Positions 42,597 through 52,811 of a DNA stretch of 64,000 bases are shown here, piece after piece. This DNA comes from Solirubrobacter deserti (GTDB lineage: Bacteria > Actinomycetota > Thermoleophilia > Solirubrobacterales > Solirubrobacteraceae). The position numbers and the translations under genes are program-made. Numbering within the stretch: the first letter of the stretch is position 1; each line of letters opens with the position of its first letter. The notes under the pieces are model-generated. The model saw only the letters and a list, made by a program, of their open reading frames with translations, did no database searches and was not told the origin of the DNA. Where the stretch lies: positions 248,001-312,000 of the forward strand of contig NZ_QPKJ02000005.1 of the NCBI RefSeq assembly GCF_003344625.1, written 5' to 3'.

Positions 42597-43541
42597 CTAG
42601 CCGCTCTCGCGCTTGGCGCCGTCCGTGCCCGCTTCGCGAGCGTCCGCCAGCGCGCGGGCCAGCGCGCTCTCCGCGCGCCGCGCCGTGGCCCGGGCCCGCG
42701 TCCATGCGCGCCGGTCGCGCCGGTTCGCCGCGCGCTCGAGCGCCCGGTATGCGTCCGCGCTCGCCCGCAGGGCGCTGATCAGCGCCGGCCCGCCCTCGGC
42801 GTCGGTGGCGCTCCGCTCCAGCCGCGCAGCCGCCTTCAAGTGCGCCTGGCGCAGCCGGGCCGCGGCGCGCGCCTGGCCGCCCGGCGTCTTGGCGCGCCGG
42901 ATCGCGGTGCGGTCGTCGACCCGCGCGGTGTCGAGCTCGATCAAGGCCGCCGGCAGCTGGATCTGGAAGGCCGCGGACGCGCTCGGCGGCAGCGTCGACG
43001 CGTCCGCGACGGCGAGCCCGCGCACGCCGTTGAGGCAGCCGACCGGCAGATCGCCGGCGTTGCCAGGCACGGCGCAGGCCACGGTCACGACGCCCTGCGA
43101 GGTCGGCACGACCGCCGCGTCGAGCCGCCACCGCCCCGCGGACAACCCGCGGTAGAACCACGCGGGGATACCGGCGAGCCGCCCGGCGGACGGGCGCGGC
43201 GCGTCGCCGCGCAACCCGGCGGGCAGCAGCGTCCCGTCCTCGGCGTACTGCAAGGTCGCGACGAACACCGTGTTCAAGCCGGGATAGGGCGCGAAGCCGA
43301 GCGAACGATCGATCGCGAAGCCCGGCACGGCCGGCGCGCGGTCCAGCTGCGTCCAGCCCGGGTCGGGCTGCAGGCGCAGCCGTCCCAGGCTGACCTGCGT
43401 CGTCTCGTCCTCGCGCGGCGCGGCGGGCCCGGACTCGGGATCGTCGTCGCGCAACGCGGAGCCGACGTTGCCCGAGAGCAGGAAGCCGCCCACGATGGCC
43501 GCGGCGACCACCAGAGCGGTGGCCGCCCACTGAACCCTCAT
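42597..43541 (-). CDS. membrane-anchored hypothetical protein, 314 aa
   Basis: No family is recognised. One N-terminal membrane segment (AATALVVAAAIVGGFLLSGN) is followed by an extracytoplasmic beta-rich domain (~55-205; LGRLRLQPDPGWTQLDRAPA, AGIPAWFYRGLSAGRWRLDA, VVTVACAVPG) and a C-terminal Ala/Arg-rich helical region likely to form a coiled coil (~225-314; RAKTPGGQARAAARLRQAHL). The ATG at 43541 is preferred over a GTG at 43550. It is the last gene on this strand before recR; the upstream gene cluster (43564-45862) is 22 bases away and probably in the same operon. Confidence 0.65.
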   Translation of the reverse strand: MRVQWAATALVVAAAIVGGFLLSGNVGSALRDDDPESGPAAPREDETTQVSLGRLRLQPDPGWTQLDRAPAVPGFAIDRSLGFAPYPGLNTVFVATLQYAEDGTLLPAGLRGDAPRPSAGRLAGIPAWFYRGLSAGRWRLDAAVVPTSQGVVTVACAVPGNAGDLPVGCLNGVRGLAVADASTLPPSASAAFQIQLPAALIELDTARVDDRTAIRRAKTPGGQARAAARLRQAHLKAAARLERSATDAEGGPALISALRASADAYRALERAANRRDRRAWTRARATARRAESALARALADAREAGTDGAKRESG

Positions 43542-43563
43542 GGCCGGCACGCTAGCGCGCGGC

Positions 43564-44058
43564 TCATCCGGAGGAGTCGAAGCCCTTGCCGACGAACGAC
43601 GGGCTCTTCTTCTGCGGCGGCGCGGCGGGACGCGACGGCGTCACGGGGCGGCTCGGCGCAACCGGACGGGCGGGCGCGACGGGGGTGGAGGTCGAAGCCG
43701 GCGCTCGGGTCACCGGCGCCGCGGGGGCGGACCGCCGCGCGGGCGCGGCCGGCGCCTTCTTGCGCTTCGGCTTGCGCTTGGGCTCCTTGACGCCGTGCAG
43801 CGCCGGCAACTCCGGGACCGCCGACAGCGCCGCACGGCGCGTGTTCGACGCGGTCTCGGTGACCTGGTTGACCGCGGGCGTCCCGCTCTTGACGGCGTTC
43901 GCCGCCGAGGCGGTGGGCACGGGGTCGGCCTGGGTGCGCAACGCGGCACCGACCGTGAGCGCGAGCACGAACGCGGCGATGGCGAGCAACGGCGCGACGG
44001 TGAGCGGGCCGGCCGGCCGGCGGCGACGTCCACGGAACGAAAGAGGGAGATTGGTCAT
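43564..44058 (-). CDS. single-pass membrane protein with Pro-rich extracellular tail
   Basis: The product has 164 residues. A short basic N-terminus (SFRGRRRRPAG) is followed by one membrane segment (PLTVAPLLAIAAFVLALTVG) and a Lys/Pro/Ala/Ser-rich tail (PAAPVTRAPASTSTPVAPAR and similar). The end, SPSFVGKGFDSSG, is not Pro-rich and may be a binding motif. The ATG at 44058 overlaps the stop of the preceding secreted protein gene as ATGA. No enzymatic domain; the function is unknown, plausibly envelope scaffolding for the two paralogous secreted proteins upstream. Confidence 0.65.
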   Translation of the reverse strand: MTNLPLSFRGRRRRPAGPLTVAPLLAIAAFVLALTVGAALRTQADPVPTASAANAVKSGTPAVNQVTETASNTRRAALSAVPELPALHGVKEPKRKPKRKKAPAAPARRSAPAAPVTRAPASTSTPVAPARPVAPSRPVTPSRPAAPPQKKSPSFVGKGFDSSG

Positions 44059-44939
44059 GTCGACTTCGGACAGGCGGTGTAGGCCCCGCGGGCGGATAGG
44101 CAGCGATCGAGCCGGAAGGGCGCTTTGCCCTTGCGGATGACGAGAACGGTGGACTTGCCGTAGTAGCCGGCACGCCGGACACGGACCTCGATCCGCGTCC
44201 TGGCCGGCAGATGACGCTCGAACGCCCGCACGCGGACCGTCCGTTGACGCGTTGAGTAGGTCTTGCGCGGGCACCCCGAGCCCTTGCAGGTCACGGAGAT
44301 CGACGACCGCTTGGGGGCACGCACGGAGAAGAGCGTGATGTTCGCGCCGCGCGCGCTCAGCGTGCCGCGGAGGCGCACGGTCGGCGCGGGGCGCATCATG
44401 CGCAGGTTCGAGCCCGACTGGTGCAGGACGGTTCCCTGGGTGGGGACGGGCGTCGGCTGCGGCGGCACGGCGTCGAAGACCTGCGGCGTCGGTTCCGGCG
44501 TGGGCGTGGGCGTGGGCGTCGGCGTGGCCGTGGGCACGGGCGCCGGGCGCGGCGCCACCGCGGCCGTGGTGTCGGAGACCTTGGCGTCACGGTTGCGACC
44601 GGAGCCGACGGAGACCCACACGCGCATGAACCGGCCGAGGTCGCCGTCCTGGAGGACGTACGTCGCGTCCGGGGACGTCTGCGCGGCCTGGCACGACCAC
44701 CAGTCGCGCGGCGACTCGCAGCGCAGCCAGGAGTACGACGGCGTGAGGTGCGGCGGCGTCCAGGACGCGGACGCGGACAGCTGCTGCCCGACCTGGGCGA
44801 TGCCCGAGATCACCGGGTTGCCGCGGATGTCGGCGGCGTGTGCCGTCGAAGCGGACAGGCCGAGCGCCAGCGCCGCGGTCAGCGCCGCGGCGACACCGCG
44901 GCTCCTGGAGGCGGCGTTCACCGCGAGCCGGCGGGACAC
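44055..44939 (-). CDS. secreted protein: Ig-like domain, Thr-Pro linker, CxGxxCP module (paralogue B)
   Basis: The product has 294 residues with a GTG at 44939. Signal peptide (VAAALTAALALGLSASTAHA), then an N-terminal domain starting GNPVISGIAQVGQQLSASAS with WLRCESPRDWWSCQ, like the Ig-like repeats of actinobacterial surface proteins. A TATPTPTPTPTPEPTP linker follows. The C-terminal ~110 residues contain SVTCKGSGCPRKTY, RAFERHLPARTRIEVRVRRA and GYYGKSTVLVIRKGKAPFRL. It shares architecture with the adjacent upstream gene and overlaps it by 22 bases. Exported; function unknown. Confidence 0.75.
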   Translation of the reverse strand: MSRRLAVNAASRSRGVAAALTAALALGLSASTAHAADIRGNPVISGIAQVGQQLSASASWTPPHLTPSYSWLRCESPRDWWSCQAAQTSPDATYVLQDGDLGRFMRVWVSVGSGRNRDAKVSDTTAAVAPRPAPVPTATPTPTPTPTPEPTPQVFDAVPPQPTPVPTQGTVLHQSGSNLRMMRPAPTVRLRGTLSARGANITLFSVRAPKRSSISVTCKGSGCPRKTYSTRQRTVRVRAFERHLPARTRIEVRVRRAGYYGKSTVLVIRKGKAPFRLDRCLSARGAYTACPKST

Positions 44940-45862
44940 TTCTGCACCTTTCCGGTCGCCGGCGACAGGCAGGCGTCACTGCGCACCGGCGCCTTGCCGC
45001 GGCGGATCTTGAACACGGTCCGCTTGCCCACATAGCCCGGCTGGGTCAACGTGACGGTGAGCCGCGTGCCGGAGCGCAGGTTGCGCTCGAACGCCCGCAT
45101 GCGCGTGTTGAGGCGGCTGCGCTTGGCGGGCGACCAGCGCTTGGCCGGGCAGGAGGACGAGCCCGAGCAGGTGACGGTGAGCGTGGCGGCCCGTGGCGCC
45201 TTCACCGAGAGGGACGTGACCAGCGCGCCGTTGGTCGAGAGCACGCCGCGCATGCGGACGATCGGCGCCGGCCGCATCATCCGGTTCGACGTCGTCTCCT
45301 CCAGGACCTGACCCGTCGTGGGGACGGGCGTCGGTATCGGCGTGGCGACGAACGGCACCGGGGTCGGCTCAGGCGTGGGCGTCGGCTCGGGGGTCGCCGT
45401 GGCCGTCGGGATGGGCGTCGGCGTGGCGGCGGTCACGCGGACGGGGCCGCGGGTGGCGCTGACCGGCAGCAGGCACTCGGACGCCGGGTTGCAGTCGGCG
45501 CCGCCAGGAAACTTGATCGATCTCGCCACGGCGATGTAGCGACCGTTGTCCTCCGGCCGCAGGCGGTAGGCCTGCTGGCGCTCGGACACGACGGCGCAGC
45601 TGACCGCGAACGGACCCGGGCAGCTCCACCACTGCCACGTCGTGGACGTGTTGTTCGGGAACGGGCTGGCCCAGGTGCCGCCGCTCGCTATCAGCTGGTT
45701 GCCAACCACAGGTGTGCCGGAGATCGTCGGGAGGCTCAGGTACTGGAACACGGAGTCGCGGACCTGAGCGGCGGCCGGACCGGCACACGCCAGCGCCGCC
45801 AGGACGCTCACCGTCCCCGCCATCGCCCGTCGCGCCCGTCCTCTGGTCACCGAAGCTGCCAC
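44918..45862 (-). CDS. secreted protein: Ig-like domain, Thr-Pro linker, CxGxxCP module (paralogue A)
   Basis: The product has 314 residues from a GTG at 45862 (an ATG at 45823 gives a shorter N-terminus before the same signal peptide, GTVSVLAALACAGPAAAQ). The Ig-like domain has LPTISGTPVVGNQLIASGGT and TWQWWSCPGPFAVSC; the linker is TATPEPTPTPEPTP; the C-terminal module has TVTCSGSSSCPAKRWS, RAFERNLRSGTRLTVTLTQP and GYVGKRTVFKIRRGKAPVRS. It is the first gene of a four-gene operon (45862 to 42597). Function unknown; paralogue of the next gene. Confidence 0.75.
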   Translation of the reverse strand: MAASVTRGRARRAMAGTVSVLAALACAGPAAAQVRDSVFQYLSLPTISGTPVVGNQLIASGGTWASPFPNNTSTTWQWWSCPGPFAVSCAVVSERQQAYRLRPEDNGRYIAVARSIKFPGGADCNPASECLLPVSATRGPVRVTAATPTPIPTATATPEPTPTPEPTPVPFVATPIPTPVPTTGQVLEETTSNRMMRPAPIVRMRGVLSTNGALVTSLSVKAPRAATLTVTCSGSSSCPAKRWSPAKRSRLNTRMRAFERNLRSGTRLTVTLTQPGYVGKRTVFKIRRGKAPVRSDACLSPATGKVQKCPAGSR

Positions 45863-46009
45863 TTCCCGCCGCCTATGCCCGCCCTACCGAGTTCAATGGT
45901 GCTCTCGGACGCGAACATCCACAAGTCGTCCAATCGTCCAGGTACTTGCTCAACCCCTGGAGAGGCCGAACGTTTCACGGGTCGAGCGGCAGCCTATCCC
46001 ACCGACTCC

Positions 46010-46022
46010 TAGACTTGCCAGC
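46010..46022 (+). promoter_or_regulatory. -10 box of lysC-asd
   Basis: TAGACT (46010-46015) ends 7 bases before the GTG of lysC, which has no Shine-Dalgarno. A leaderless message is inferred. Confidence 0.5.
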
Positions 46023-47281
<1,259 letters not shown>

Positions 47282-47285
<4 letters not shown>

Positions 47286-48310
47286 GCCAGTACAAGGTCG
47301 CAGTCGTCGGCGCCACCGGCGCCGTGGGCACCGTCATGCTGCAGAAGCTGAAGGAGCGCAACTTCCCGGCGGCGGAGATCGTCCCGTTCGCGTCCGCGCG
47401 CAGCGCCGGCAAGCAGCTCGACGGGTTCGGGACGATCCGCCCACTCGACGACGAGTCCATCCAGGGCTTCGACCTCGCGCTGTTCAGCGCGGGCGCGGGC
47501 ACGAGCCGCGAGTGGGCGCACAAGTTCGTCGAGGCCGGCGCGGTCGTCGTCGACAACTCGTCCGCGTTCCGCCGCGACCCGGAGATCCCGCTCGTGGTCT
47601 CCGAGGTCAACCCGGAGGCGCTGGAGAACCACAAGGGCCTGATCGCGAACCCGAACTGCTCCACGATGCAGCTGATGGTCGCGCTGAAGCCGATCTACGA
47701 CGCGGCCGGCATCGACCGACTGAACGTCTCCACGTACCAGTCCGTCTCCGGCACCGGCGTGAAGGCCGTCGCCGAGCTCGAGGCTCAGACGCGCGCGGCG
47801 CTCAACGGCGACCCGCTGCCGGACCCCTCGATCTACCCGCACCACATCGCGTTCAACGTGCTGGGCGGCGCCGGGAACTTCCCCGAGGGCGACGACCACA
47901 CCGACGAAGAGCGCAAGATGATGTTCGAGACGCGCAAGATCCTCGGCGACGAGAGCATCCGCATCGCGGTCACGTGCGCGCGCGTGCCCGTGCGCAGCTC
48001 GCACTCGGAGTCGGTCACGCTCGAGACGCGGGATGAGCTGAGCGTCGAGGCCGCGCGCGAGCTGCTCGCCGGCGCTCCCGGGCTCGTCCTCGTCGACGAC
48101 CCGAGCACGCACGGCTACCCGACCGCGCTCGACAGCGCCGGGCGCGACGAGGTCTTCGTCGGCCGACTGCGGCGCGACCCGACGCACGAGCGCGGCCTGC
48201 AGATGTGGGTCGTGAGCGACAACCTGCTCAAGGGCGCGGCGACCAACGCCGTGCAGATCGCCGAAGTCCTCCACGAGCGATCGCTGGTTCGGGTTTCGAC
48301 CCCCGCCTGA
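47282..48310 (+). CDS. asd: aspartate-semialdehyde dehydrogenase
   Basis: The product has 342 residues. The N-terminal VAVVGATGAVGTVMLQKLKE binds NADP; the catalytic Cys is in ANPNCSTMQLMVALKP; the later acid/base His is in RVPVRSSHSESVTLET. The ATG at 47282 overlaps the lysC stop. It reduces aspartyl phosphate, the second step after lysC. The operon ends at a strong hairpin (48373-48398). Confidence 0.96.
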
Positions 48311-48372
48311 GCGGCAACACATATCTCGAGCCGATCTTCAACCAACAGGACGGCAAGGGGTACGAAACATGA

Positions 48373-48398
48373 CAGGGCGGGCCTTCGGGCCCGCCCTG
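48373..48398 (+). terminator. terminator hairpin of lysC-asd
   Basis: CAGGGCGGGCC-TTCG-GGCCCGCCCTG: 11-base perfect arms with a very stable TTCG loop, followed by CGTCCTTCTT. It lies 62 bases after the asd stop. Confidence 0.75.
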
Positions 48399-48423
48399 CG
48401 TCCTTCTTGGGTAACGGACGCAC

Positions 48424-49077
48424 ATGCGTCTGTATCCCGCGTCCGCCACGGCGCGCACCCGCACCCTCGTCCGCGACCTGGTGGTGGTCGGGCTGCTCGC
48501 CGTGTTCGCCTGGACGGGCGTGAAGACGCATGACGCGATCCTCGAGTTGACCTCGATCGGCCGCGGCATCCAGGACTCGGGCCGCGCGATCTCCGCCACC
48601 ACGCGCAACACGGCGAGTGCGGTCGACAACGCGTTCGCCGACGCGGGCAACGCCGTGAACGGCATCCCGCTGGTCGGCGGGCAGCTGGGCGGCACGCTGC
48701 GCCGGGCGCCCTCCGACGCGACGAGCGCGCTGCGCGCCGAGGGCGACGAGCAGGGCGGCCGGATCGTGCGGCTCGGAGTCGAGCAGGTGCGGCGAACCGA
48801 GCGGGCGGCGAACTGGGTCGGCTGGCTGGTCTTCCTGCTCCCGAGCGTCGTCCTGCTCGCCTGGTTCGTGCCCAAGCGGAGCCGGCAGGTGCTCGCCATG
48901 GCGACCGCGCACCGCACGCTCAGCCACGCGCCCGAGCACATCCTCGCCGCCCGGGCCGCCTACAGCCTCGACTACAAGACCCTGCGCCGCTACACCCAGG
49001 ACCCGTTCGGCGACCTCGCCGCGGGCCGCCACGACGCGCTCGTGACGGCCCTGCGCCGGGAGTCCGGGTTGCCCTAA
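48424..49077 (+). CDS. two-TM hypothetical membrane protein, 217 aa
   Basis: Unknown family. TM1 is LVVVGLLAVFAWTGVKTHDA (~20-38). An extracytoplasmic Ala/Thr/Gly-rich stretch follows (AISATTRNTASAVDNAFADA), then TM2 WVGWLVFLLPSVVLLAWFVP (~130-149), then a cytoplasmic helical tail (LSHAPEHILAARAAYSLDYK, TLRRYTQDPFGDLAAGRHDA). The ATG at 48424 lies after the lysC-asd terminator. It converges on the SDH operon with a 4-base overlap. No function can be assigned. Confidence 0.65.
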   Translation: MRLYPASATARTRTLVRDLVVVGLLAVFAWTGVKTHDAILELTSIGRGIQDSGRAISATTRNTASAVDNAFADAGNAVNGIPLVGGQLGGTLRRAPSDATSALRAEGDEQGGRIVRLGVEQVRRTERAANWVGWLVFLLPSVVLLAWFVPKRSRQVLAMATAHRTLSHAPEHILAARAAYSLDYKTLRRYTQDPFGDLAAGRHDALVTALRRESGLP

Positions 49078-49985
49078 GCCGGCGCGCCCGCGACCACCGA
49101 CGTCGACCAGTCGATGACCGACGACGGCTTGACGACGTGCTTGTTCATCCCCAGCTCCTTGGGCTCGAGCCCCATGGCGAGGCCGAGCAGCTGGGGGAGG
49201 TGCAGCACCGGCATGTTCAGCGGCCGGCCGACCGCGGCGGCCGCGGCGGGCTGCTGCAGGTCGAGGTTGAGGTGGCACAGCGGGCAGGGCGTGACCAGGC
49301 AGTCGGCCTCGGCGTCGATCGCGTCGCCCACGTGACGCCCCGCCTGCTTGAGCGAAGCCTCTTTGTTCATGGTGATGATCGGGAACCCGCAGCACTTGTA
49401 CTGGCCCGCGTAGTCGACGACCGTGCCGCCCAGCGCGTCGATCAGCTGGTGCAGGTACGTGTCGCGCGGGTGTGAGCGGTCGATGCCGAGCCGGTCGGTG
49501 GGCCGCACGATGTAGCAGCCGTAGAACGGCCCGACGCGCAGGTCCTTCAGCGGGCGCTTCACGCGCCGGCGGACCTCGTCGAGCCCGATTTCCTCGACCA
49601 GCAGCCACAGGAAGTGCTTGTTGGTGATGCCCTTCTCGTAGGTGAGCCCTTCGGCCGAGAGCGTCTCGTTGACGTGGTCGCGGTAGGGCGTGTTCGCGTC
49701 CAGGCGCTCCTGGCACTCGCTCTGCGCGCCCTGGCAGGTCGAGCAGATGTTCATCATCAGGTCGGCGCCCTTGGCGATCTCCTGCTGCGCCAGCGCGAAC
49801 GTCCGCGCGTTCAGCGTGTCCGCGAGCTCCTGGTTGTGCTCGGCGATCACGCCGGCGCCGCAGCAGGCGGCGCGGTCGAGCTCGACGAGCTCGATGTCGA
49901 ACAGCGGCGCGACTCGCGCCATGGCGCCGTGCAGCTCAGGGGCGAAGCCGCGGCTGACGCAGCCGGGCCAGTACGCGACTTTCAC
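49074..49985 (-). CDS. HdrB-like CCG-domain protein; probable membrane-anchor/quinone subunit of succinate dehydrogenase (SdhE type)
   Basis: The product has 303 residues. Two CCG-type motifs are intact: the first ending AACCGAGVIAEHNQE with upstream YWPGCVSRG and CSTCQGAQ, the second YKCCGFPIITMNKEAS with FYGCYIVRP and TPCPLCHLNLDLQ. These coordinate a noncubane [4Fe-4S] cluster in heterodisulfide reductase B and in type-E succinate/fumarate dehydrogenases. There is no hydrophobic anchor. It is the third gene after sdhA and sdhB with a 4-base overlap, and no classical SdhC/SdhD is present. Confidence 0.9.
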   Translation of the reverse strand: MKVAYWPGCVSRGFAPELHGAMARVAPLFDIELVELDRAACCGAGVIAEHNQELADTLNARTFALAQQEIAKGADLMMNICSTCQGAQSECQERLDANTPYRDHVNETLSAEGLTYEKGITNKHFLWLLVEEIGLDEVRRRVKRPLKDLRVGPFYGCYIVRPTDRLGIDRSHPRDTYLHQLIDALGGTVVDYAGQYKCCGFPIITMNKEASLKQAGRHVGDAIDAEADCLVTPCPLCHLNLDLQQPAAAAAVGRPLNMPVLHLPQLLGLAMGLEPKELGMNKHVVKPSSVIDWSTSVVAGAPA

Positions 49986-51085
49986 TGGTTCGGGCTCCTC
50001 TCGGCCGGCAGCTGGCTGCCGGCGGCGTCGGCGTGCATCGACGGCGGGTTGTCGTCCTCTTCCTCGCCCACGACGTAGAGGTTGAGCTCGTAGCGCTCCT
50101 CACGGTCGTGGACGTCGCGGAAGATCCGCTTGACCTCCTTGGAGGCCTTGTGCTTGTGCAACAGCGCCCCCGCCGGCGTGACCTTGCCGCGCTGCAGCGC
50201 GCGCAGGATCACGGGCAGCGAGGTCACGAGCTCGGGCACCGCGCGCGGGTGGAACTTGCCGCCGTAGGAGTCCGGCAGCAGGTCCGCCTCGTGCAGCAGG
50301 CCGTTCTTCTCGATGTTCTTGACGAACGCGTGCTCGTGGCGGTAGCCGTTGTTGCGGTCCTCGATGCCGTGGTCGGCGCTCGCGATCCGCCGCAGCCGCA
50401 TGATCTGGGACATCGGCGCGACGCCCTTCGGGCACGCCTCGATGCAGTTGAAGCAGTGCGTGCAGTCGTAGATGCCGTGCGGGTCCTCGGCGAGGTCGCG
50501 CAGGCGCTCCTCGTGCTGGCCGTCGCGCGGATCGCCGACGAAGCGGTACGCCTTGGCCAGCGCCGCGGGGCCGATGAACAGCGGGTCGACCTCCATCGAC
50601 AGGCAGTCCGACACGCACGCGCCGCACTGGATGCAGGCCATCGTCTGCGTGATGTCGATCATCGACTCCGGCGCGACGATGTACTCGCGCTCGGGCGGGT
50701 CCCCGTCGGGCAGCAGCCACGGCGTGACGCGCCGCATCTTCTTCCAGTGCACAGCGTCCATGTCGACGATCAGGTCCTTGAGGACCGGCATGTTGCCCAT
50801 CGGCTCCACGACGATCACGCCGTCGGGCGCGTCCTCACAGGCCTTGTCGAGGTGCATGTGGCACGCGAGGTTCGGCTTGCCGTTGATGCGTACACCGCAC
50901 GAGCCGCAGATCGCGGCGCGGCATGAACACCGGATGCCGATCGACCCGTCCTGGCGGTCCTTGGCCTGCAGGATGCCGTCGAGCACCGAGCGGTGCCCGT
51001 CCAGGTCGATCTCGAAGTCGTCCCAGTGGGCCGCCTCGCCCGATTCGGGCGAGTACCGGCGGATACGAAGCGTGTACTCAGGCAC
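49982..51085 (-). CDS. sdhB: succinate dehydrogenase/fumarate reductase iron-sulfur subunit
   Basis: The product has 367 residues, about 120 longer than classical SdhB. The [2Fe-2S] domain has IRCSCRAAICGSCGVRINGK and NLACHMH; the [4Fe-4S] and [3Fe-4S] motifs are ACIQCGACVSDCLSM and CTHCFNCIEACPKGVAP. The C-terminal extension (~265-367) is hydrophilic, ends acidic, and includes YVVGEEEDDNPP. The GTG at 51085 shares one base with the sdhA stop. It carries electrons from SdhA to the CCG subunit. Confidence 0.95.
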   Translation of the reverse strand: MPEYTLRIRRYSPESGEAAHWDDFEIDLDGHRSVLDGILQAKDRQDGSIGIRCSCRAAICGSCGVRINGKPNLACHMHLDKACEDAPDGVIVVEPMGNMPVLKDLIVDMDAVHWKKMRRVTPWLLPDGDPPEREYIVAPESMIDITQTMACIQCGACVSDCLSMEVDPLFIGPAALAKAYRFVGDPRDGQHEERLRDLAEDPHGIYDCTHCFNCIEACPKGVAPMSQIMRLRRIASADHGIEDRNNGYRHEHAFVKNIEKNGLLHEADLLPDSYGGKFHPRAVPELVTSLPVILRALQRGKVTPAGALLHKHKASKEVKRIFRDVHDREERYELNLYVVGEEEDDNPPSMHADAAGSQLPAERSPNQ

Positions 51086-52770
51086 TAGTAGGTCCTCTCC
51101 TGCGGTTCCCACTTCGTGATGGTGACGGGCGAGTAGCTGACCTTCGGCGCGTCGCCGCCGTTCATCGACAGGTCGATGTGCTTGAGCCACTCGTCGTCGT
51201 TGCGCTTGGGGAAGTCGGTGCGGAACTGCGCCCCGCGCGACTCCCTGCGCTCCAGCGCGCCGACGACGATGCACTCGGCCACATCCAGCATGTACCCGAG
51301 CTCGAGCGCTCCGAGCACGTCCTGGTTGAAGACCGTGCCGCGATCGTCGATGGTCGCGAAGCGGGCCTCGTCCTTGAGCCGGCGCACGACCTCGTGCGCC
51401 TCGGTGAGCCCCGCGTGGTCGCGGAACACGGCGACCTTCTCGTTCATCATCGTGCCGAGCTCGTCGCGGATCTCCGACACCCGCCGTCCGCCCGAGCGGT
51501 TCATCAGGTCCGCGATCTCGCGCTCCTGGTCGCGCACCTGGGCGCGGGAGGCGGTGATCGCGGGCATGCCGGCCGCGCGCGCCGCGGCGTGCTCGCCCGA
51601 GCGGCGGCCGAAGATCAACGTGTCCAGCAGCGAGTTCGCGCCCAGGCGGTTGCCGCCGTGCACGGACACGCACGCGACCTCTCCCGCCGCGTAGAGCCCC
51701 GGGATCGACGTCGCGCCGTTGATGTCGGCCTTGACGCCGCCCATGATGTAGTGGCAGCCGGGGCGGATGCGGATCGGCTCGCGGGTGATGTCCACGCCCG
51801 CGAAGTCGCGCCCGATGTTGACGATCTCGCGCAGCGCCTCGAGCGTGCGCTTGCGCGGCACCTTCGTGATGTCCAGCGCGACCGTGCCGTCGGGGAAGCC
51901 GCGGCCCTCGTTGATCTCGGTCTGCTCGGCGCGGCTCACCACGTCACGCGAGGCGAGCTCCATCTTGTTGGGCGCGTACTTCTCCATGAAGCGCTCGCCC
52001 TCGGCGTTGTAGAGGTGCGCGCCCTCGCCGCGGGCGCCCTCCGTGATCAGGATCCCGTTCCCCTGCAGCGTCGTGGGGTGGTACTGGATCATCTCCATGT
52101 CCATCAGCGGTGCGCCGATCCGGTACGCCTGCGCGATCCCGTCGCCCGTGCAGATGAGGGCGTTGGTGGTCGGCTTGAAGCACTGGCCGGCGCCGCCGGA
52201 GGCGAGGATCGTGGACTTGGCGGTGAACAGCTCCATCGCGCCGTCACGGATGTTGCGGGCGATCGCGCCGACGCAGTTGCCCTCGTCGTCCTGCGCGAGG
52301 CCGGTGATGAACCACTCCTCGTAGCGGTCGATCTGCTCGTGGTGTTTCATCAGCTGCTCGTAGAGCACGTGCAGCAACGCCTGACCGGTGATGTCGGCGA
52401 TGTAGTAGGTACGGGCGGCGGAGGCGCCGCCGAAGGCGCGAGTGCCGAGCTTGCCCTCGGCGCTGCGGTGGAACGTGACGCCCGCGTGCTCGAGCCAGAG
52501 CACCTCGTTCGGGGCCTCACGACACATGATCTCGATCGCGTCCTGGTCACCGAGGTAGTCCGACCCCTTGACGGTGTCGAACGCGTGCGATTCCCAGGAG
52601 TCGTCAGGGTTCAAGGCTGCGTTGATGCCGCCGGCGGCGGCGTTCGAATGCGACCTGACGGGGTGGACCTTGGACATGATCGCCACCGTCGCGCCCGCGC
52701 GAGCAGCTGCGAGAGCGGCCCTCTGGCCGGCCAAACCGGCACCGATGATCAACACGTCATGGACGGGCAT
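51085..52770 (-). CDS. sdhA: succinate dehydrogenase/fumarate reductase flavoprotein subunit
   Basis: The product has 561 residues. [20 protein letters not shown] binds [23 protein letters not shown] contains the His region for covalent [23 protein letters not shown] and [20 protein letters not shown] are substrate/FAD motifs. It oxidises succinate to fumarate. The ATG at 52770 opens the operon sdhA-sdhB-sdhE. The order and the CCG partner indicate a non-classical (type E) complex. Confidence 0.96.
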   Translation of the reverse strand: MPVHDVLIIGAGLAGQRAALAAARAGATVAIMSKVHPVRSHSNAAAGGINAALNPDDSWESHAFDTVKGSDYLGDQDAIEIMCREAPNEVLWLEHAGVTFHRSAEGKLGTRAFGGASAARTYYIADITGQALLHVLYEQLMKHHEQIDRYEEWFITGLAQDDEGNCVGAIARNIRDGAMELFTAKSTILASGGAGQCFKPTTNALICTGDGIAQAYRIGAPLMDMEMIQYHPTTLQGNGILITEGARGEGAHLYNAEGERFMEKYAPNKMELASRDVVSRAEQTEINEGRGFPDGTVALDITKVPRKRTLEALREIVNIGRDFAGVDITREPIRIRPGCHYIMGGVKADINGATSIPGLYAAGEVACVSVHGGNRLGANSLLDTLIFGRRSGEHAAARAAGMPAITASRAQVRDQEREIADLMNRSGGRRVSEIRDELGTMMNEKVAVFRDHAGLTEAHEVVRRLKDEARFATIDDRGTVFNQDVLGALELGYMLDVAECIVVGALERRESRGAQFRTDFPKRNDDEWLKHIDLSMNGGDAPKVSYSPVTITKWEPQERTY

Positions 52771-52811
52771 GGCCGCACCCTACTGGGCGAGGCGGGCGAA
52801 TGTGACGCTCG

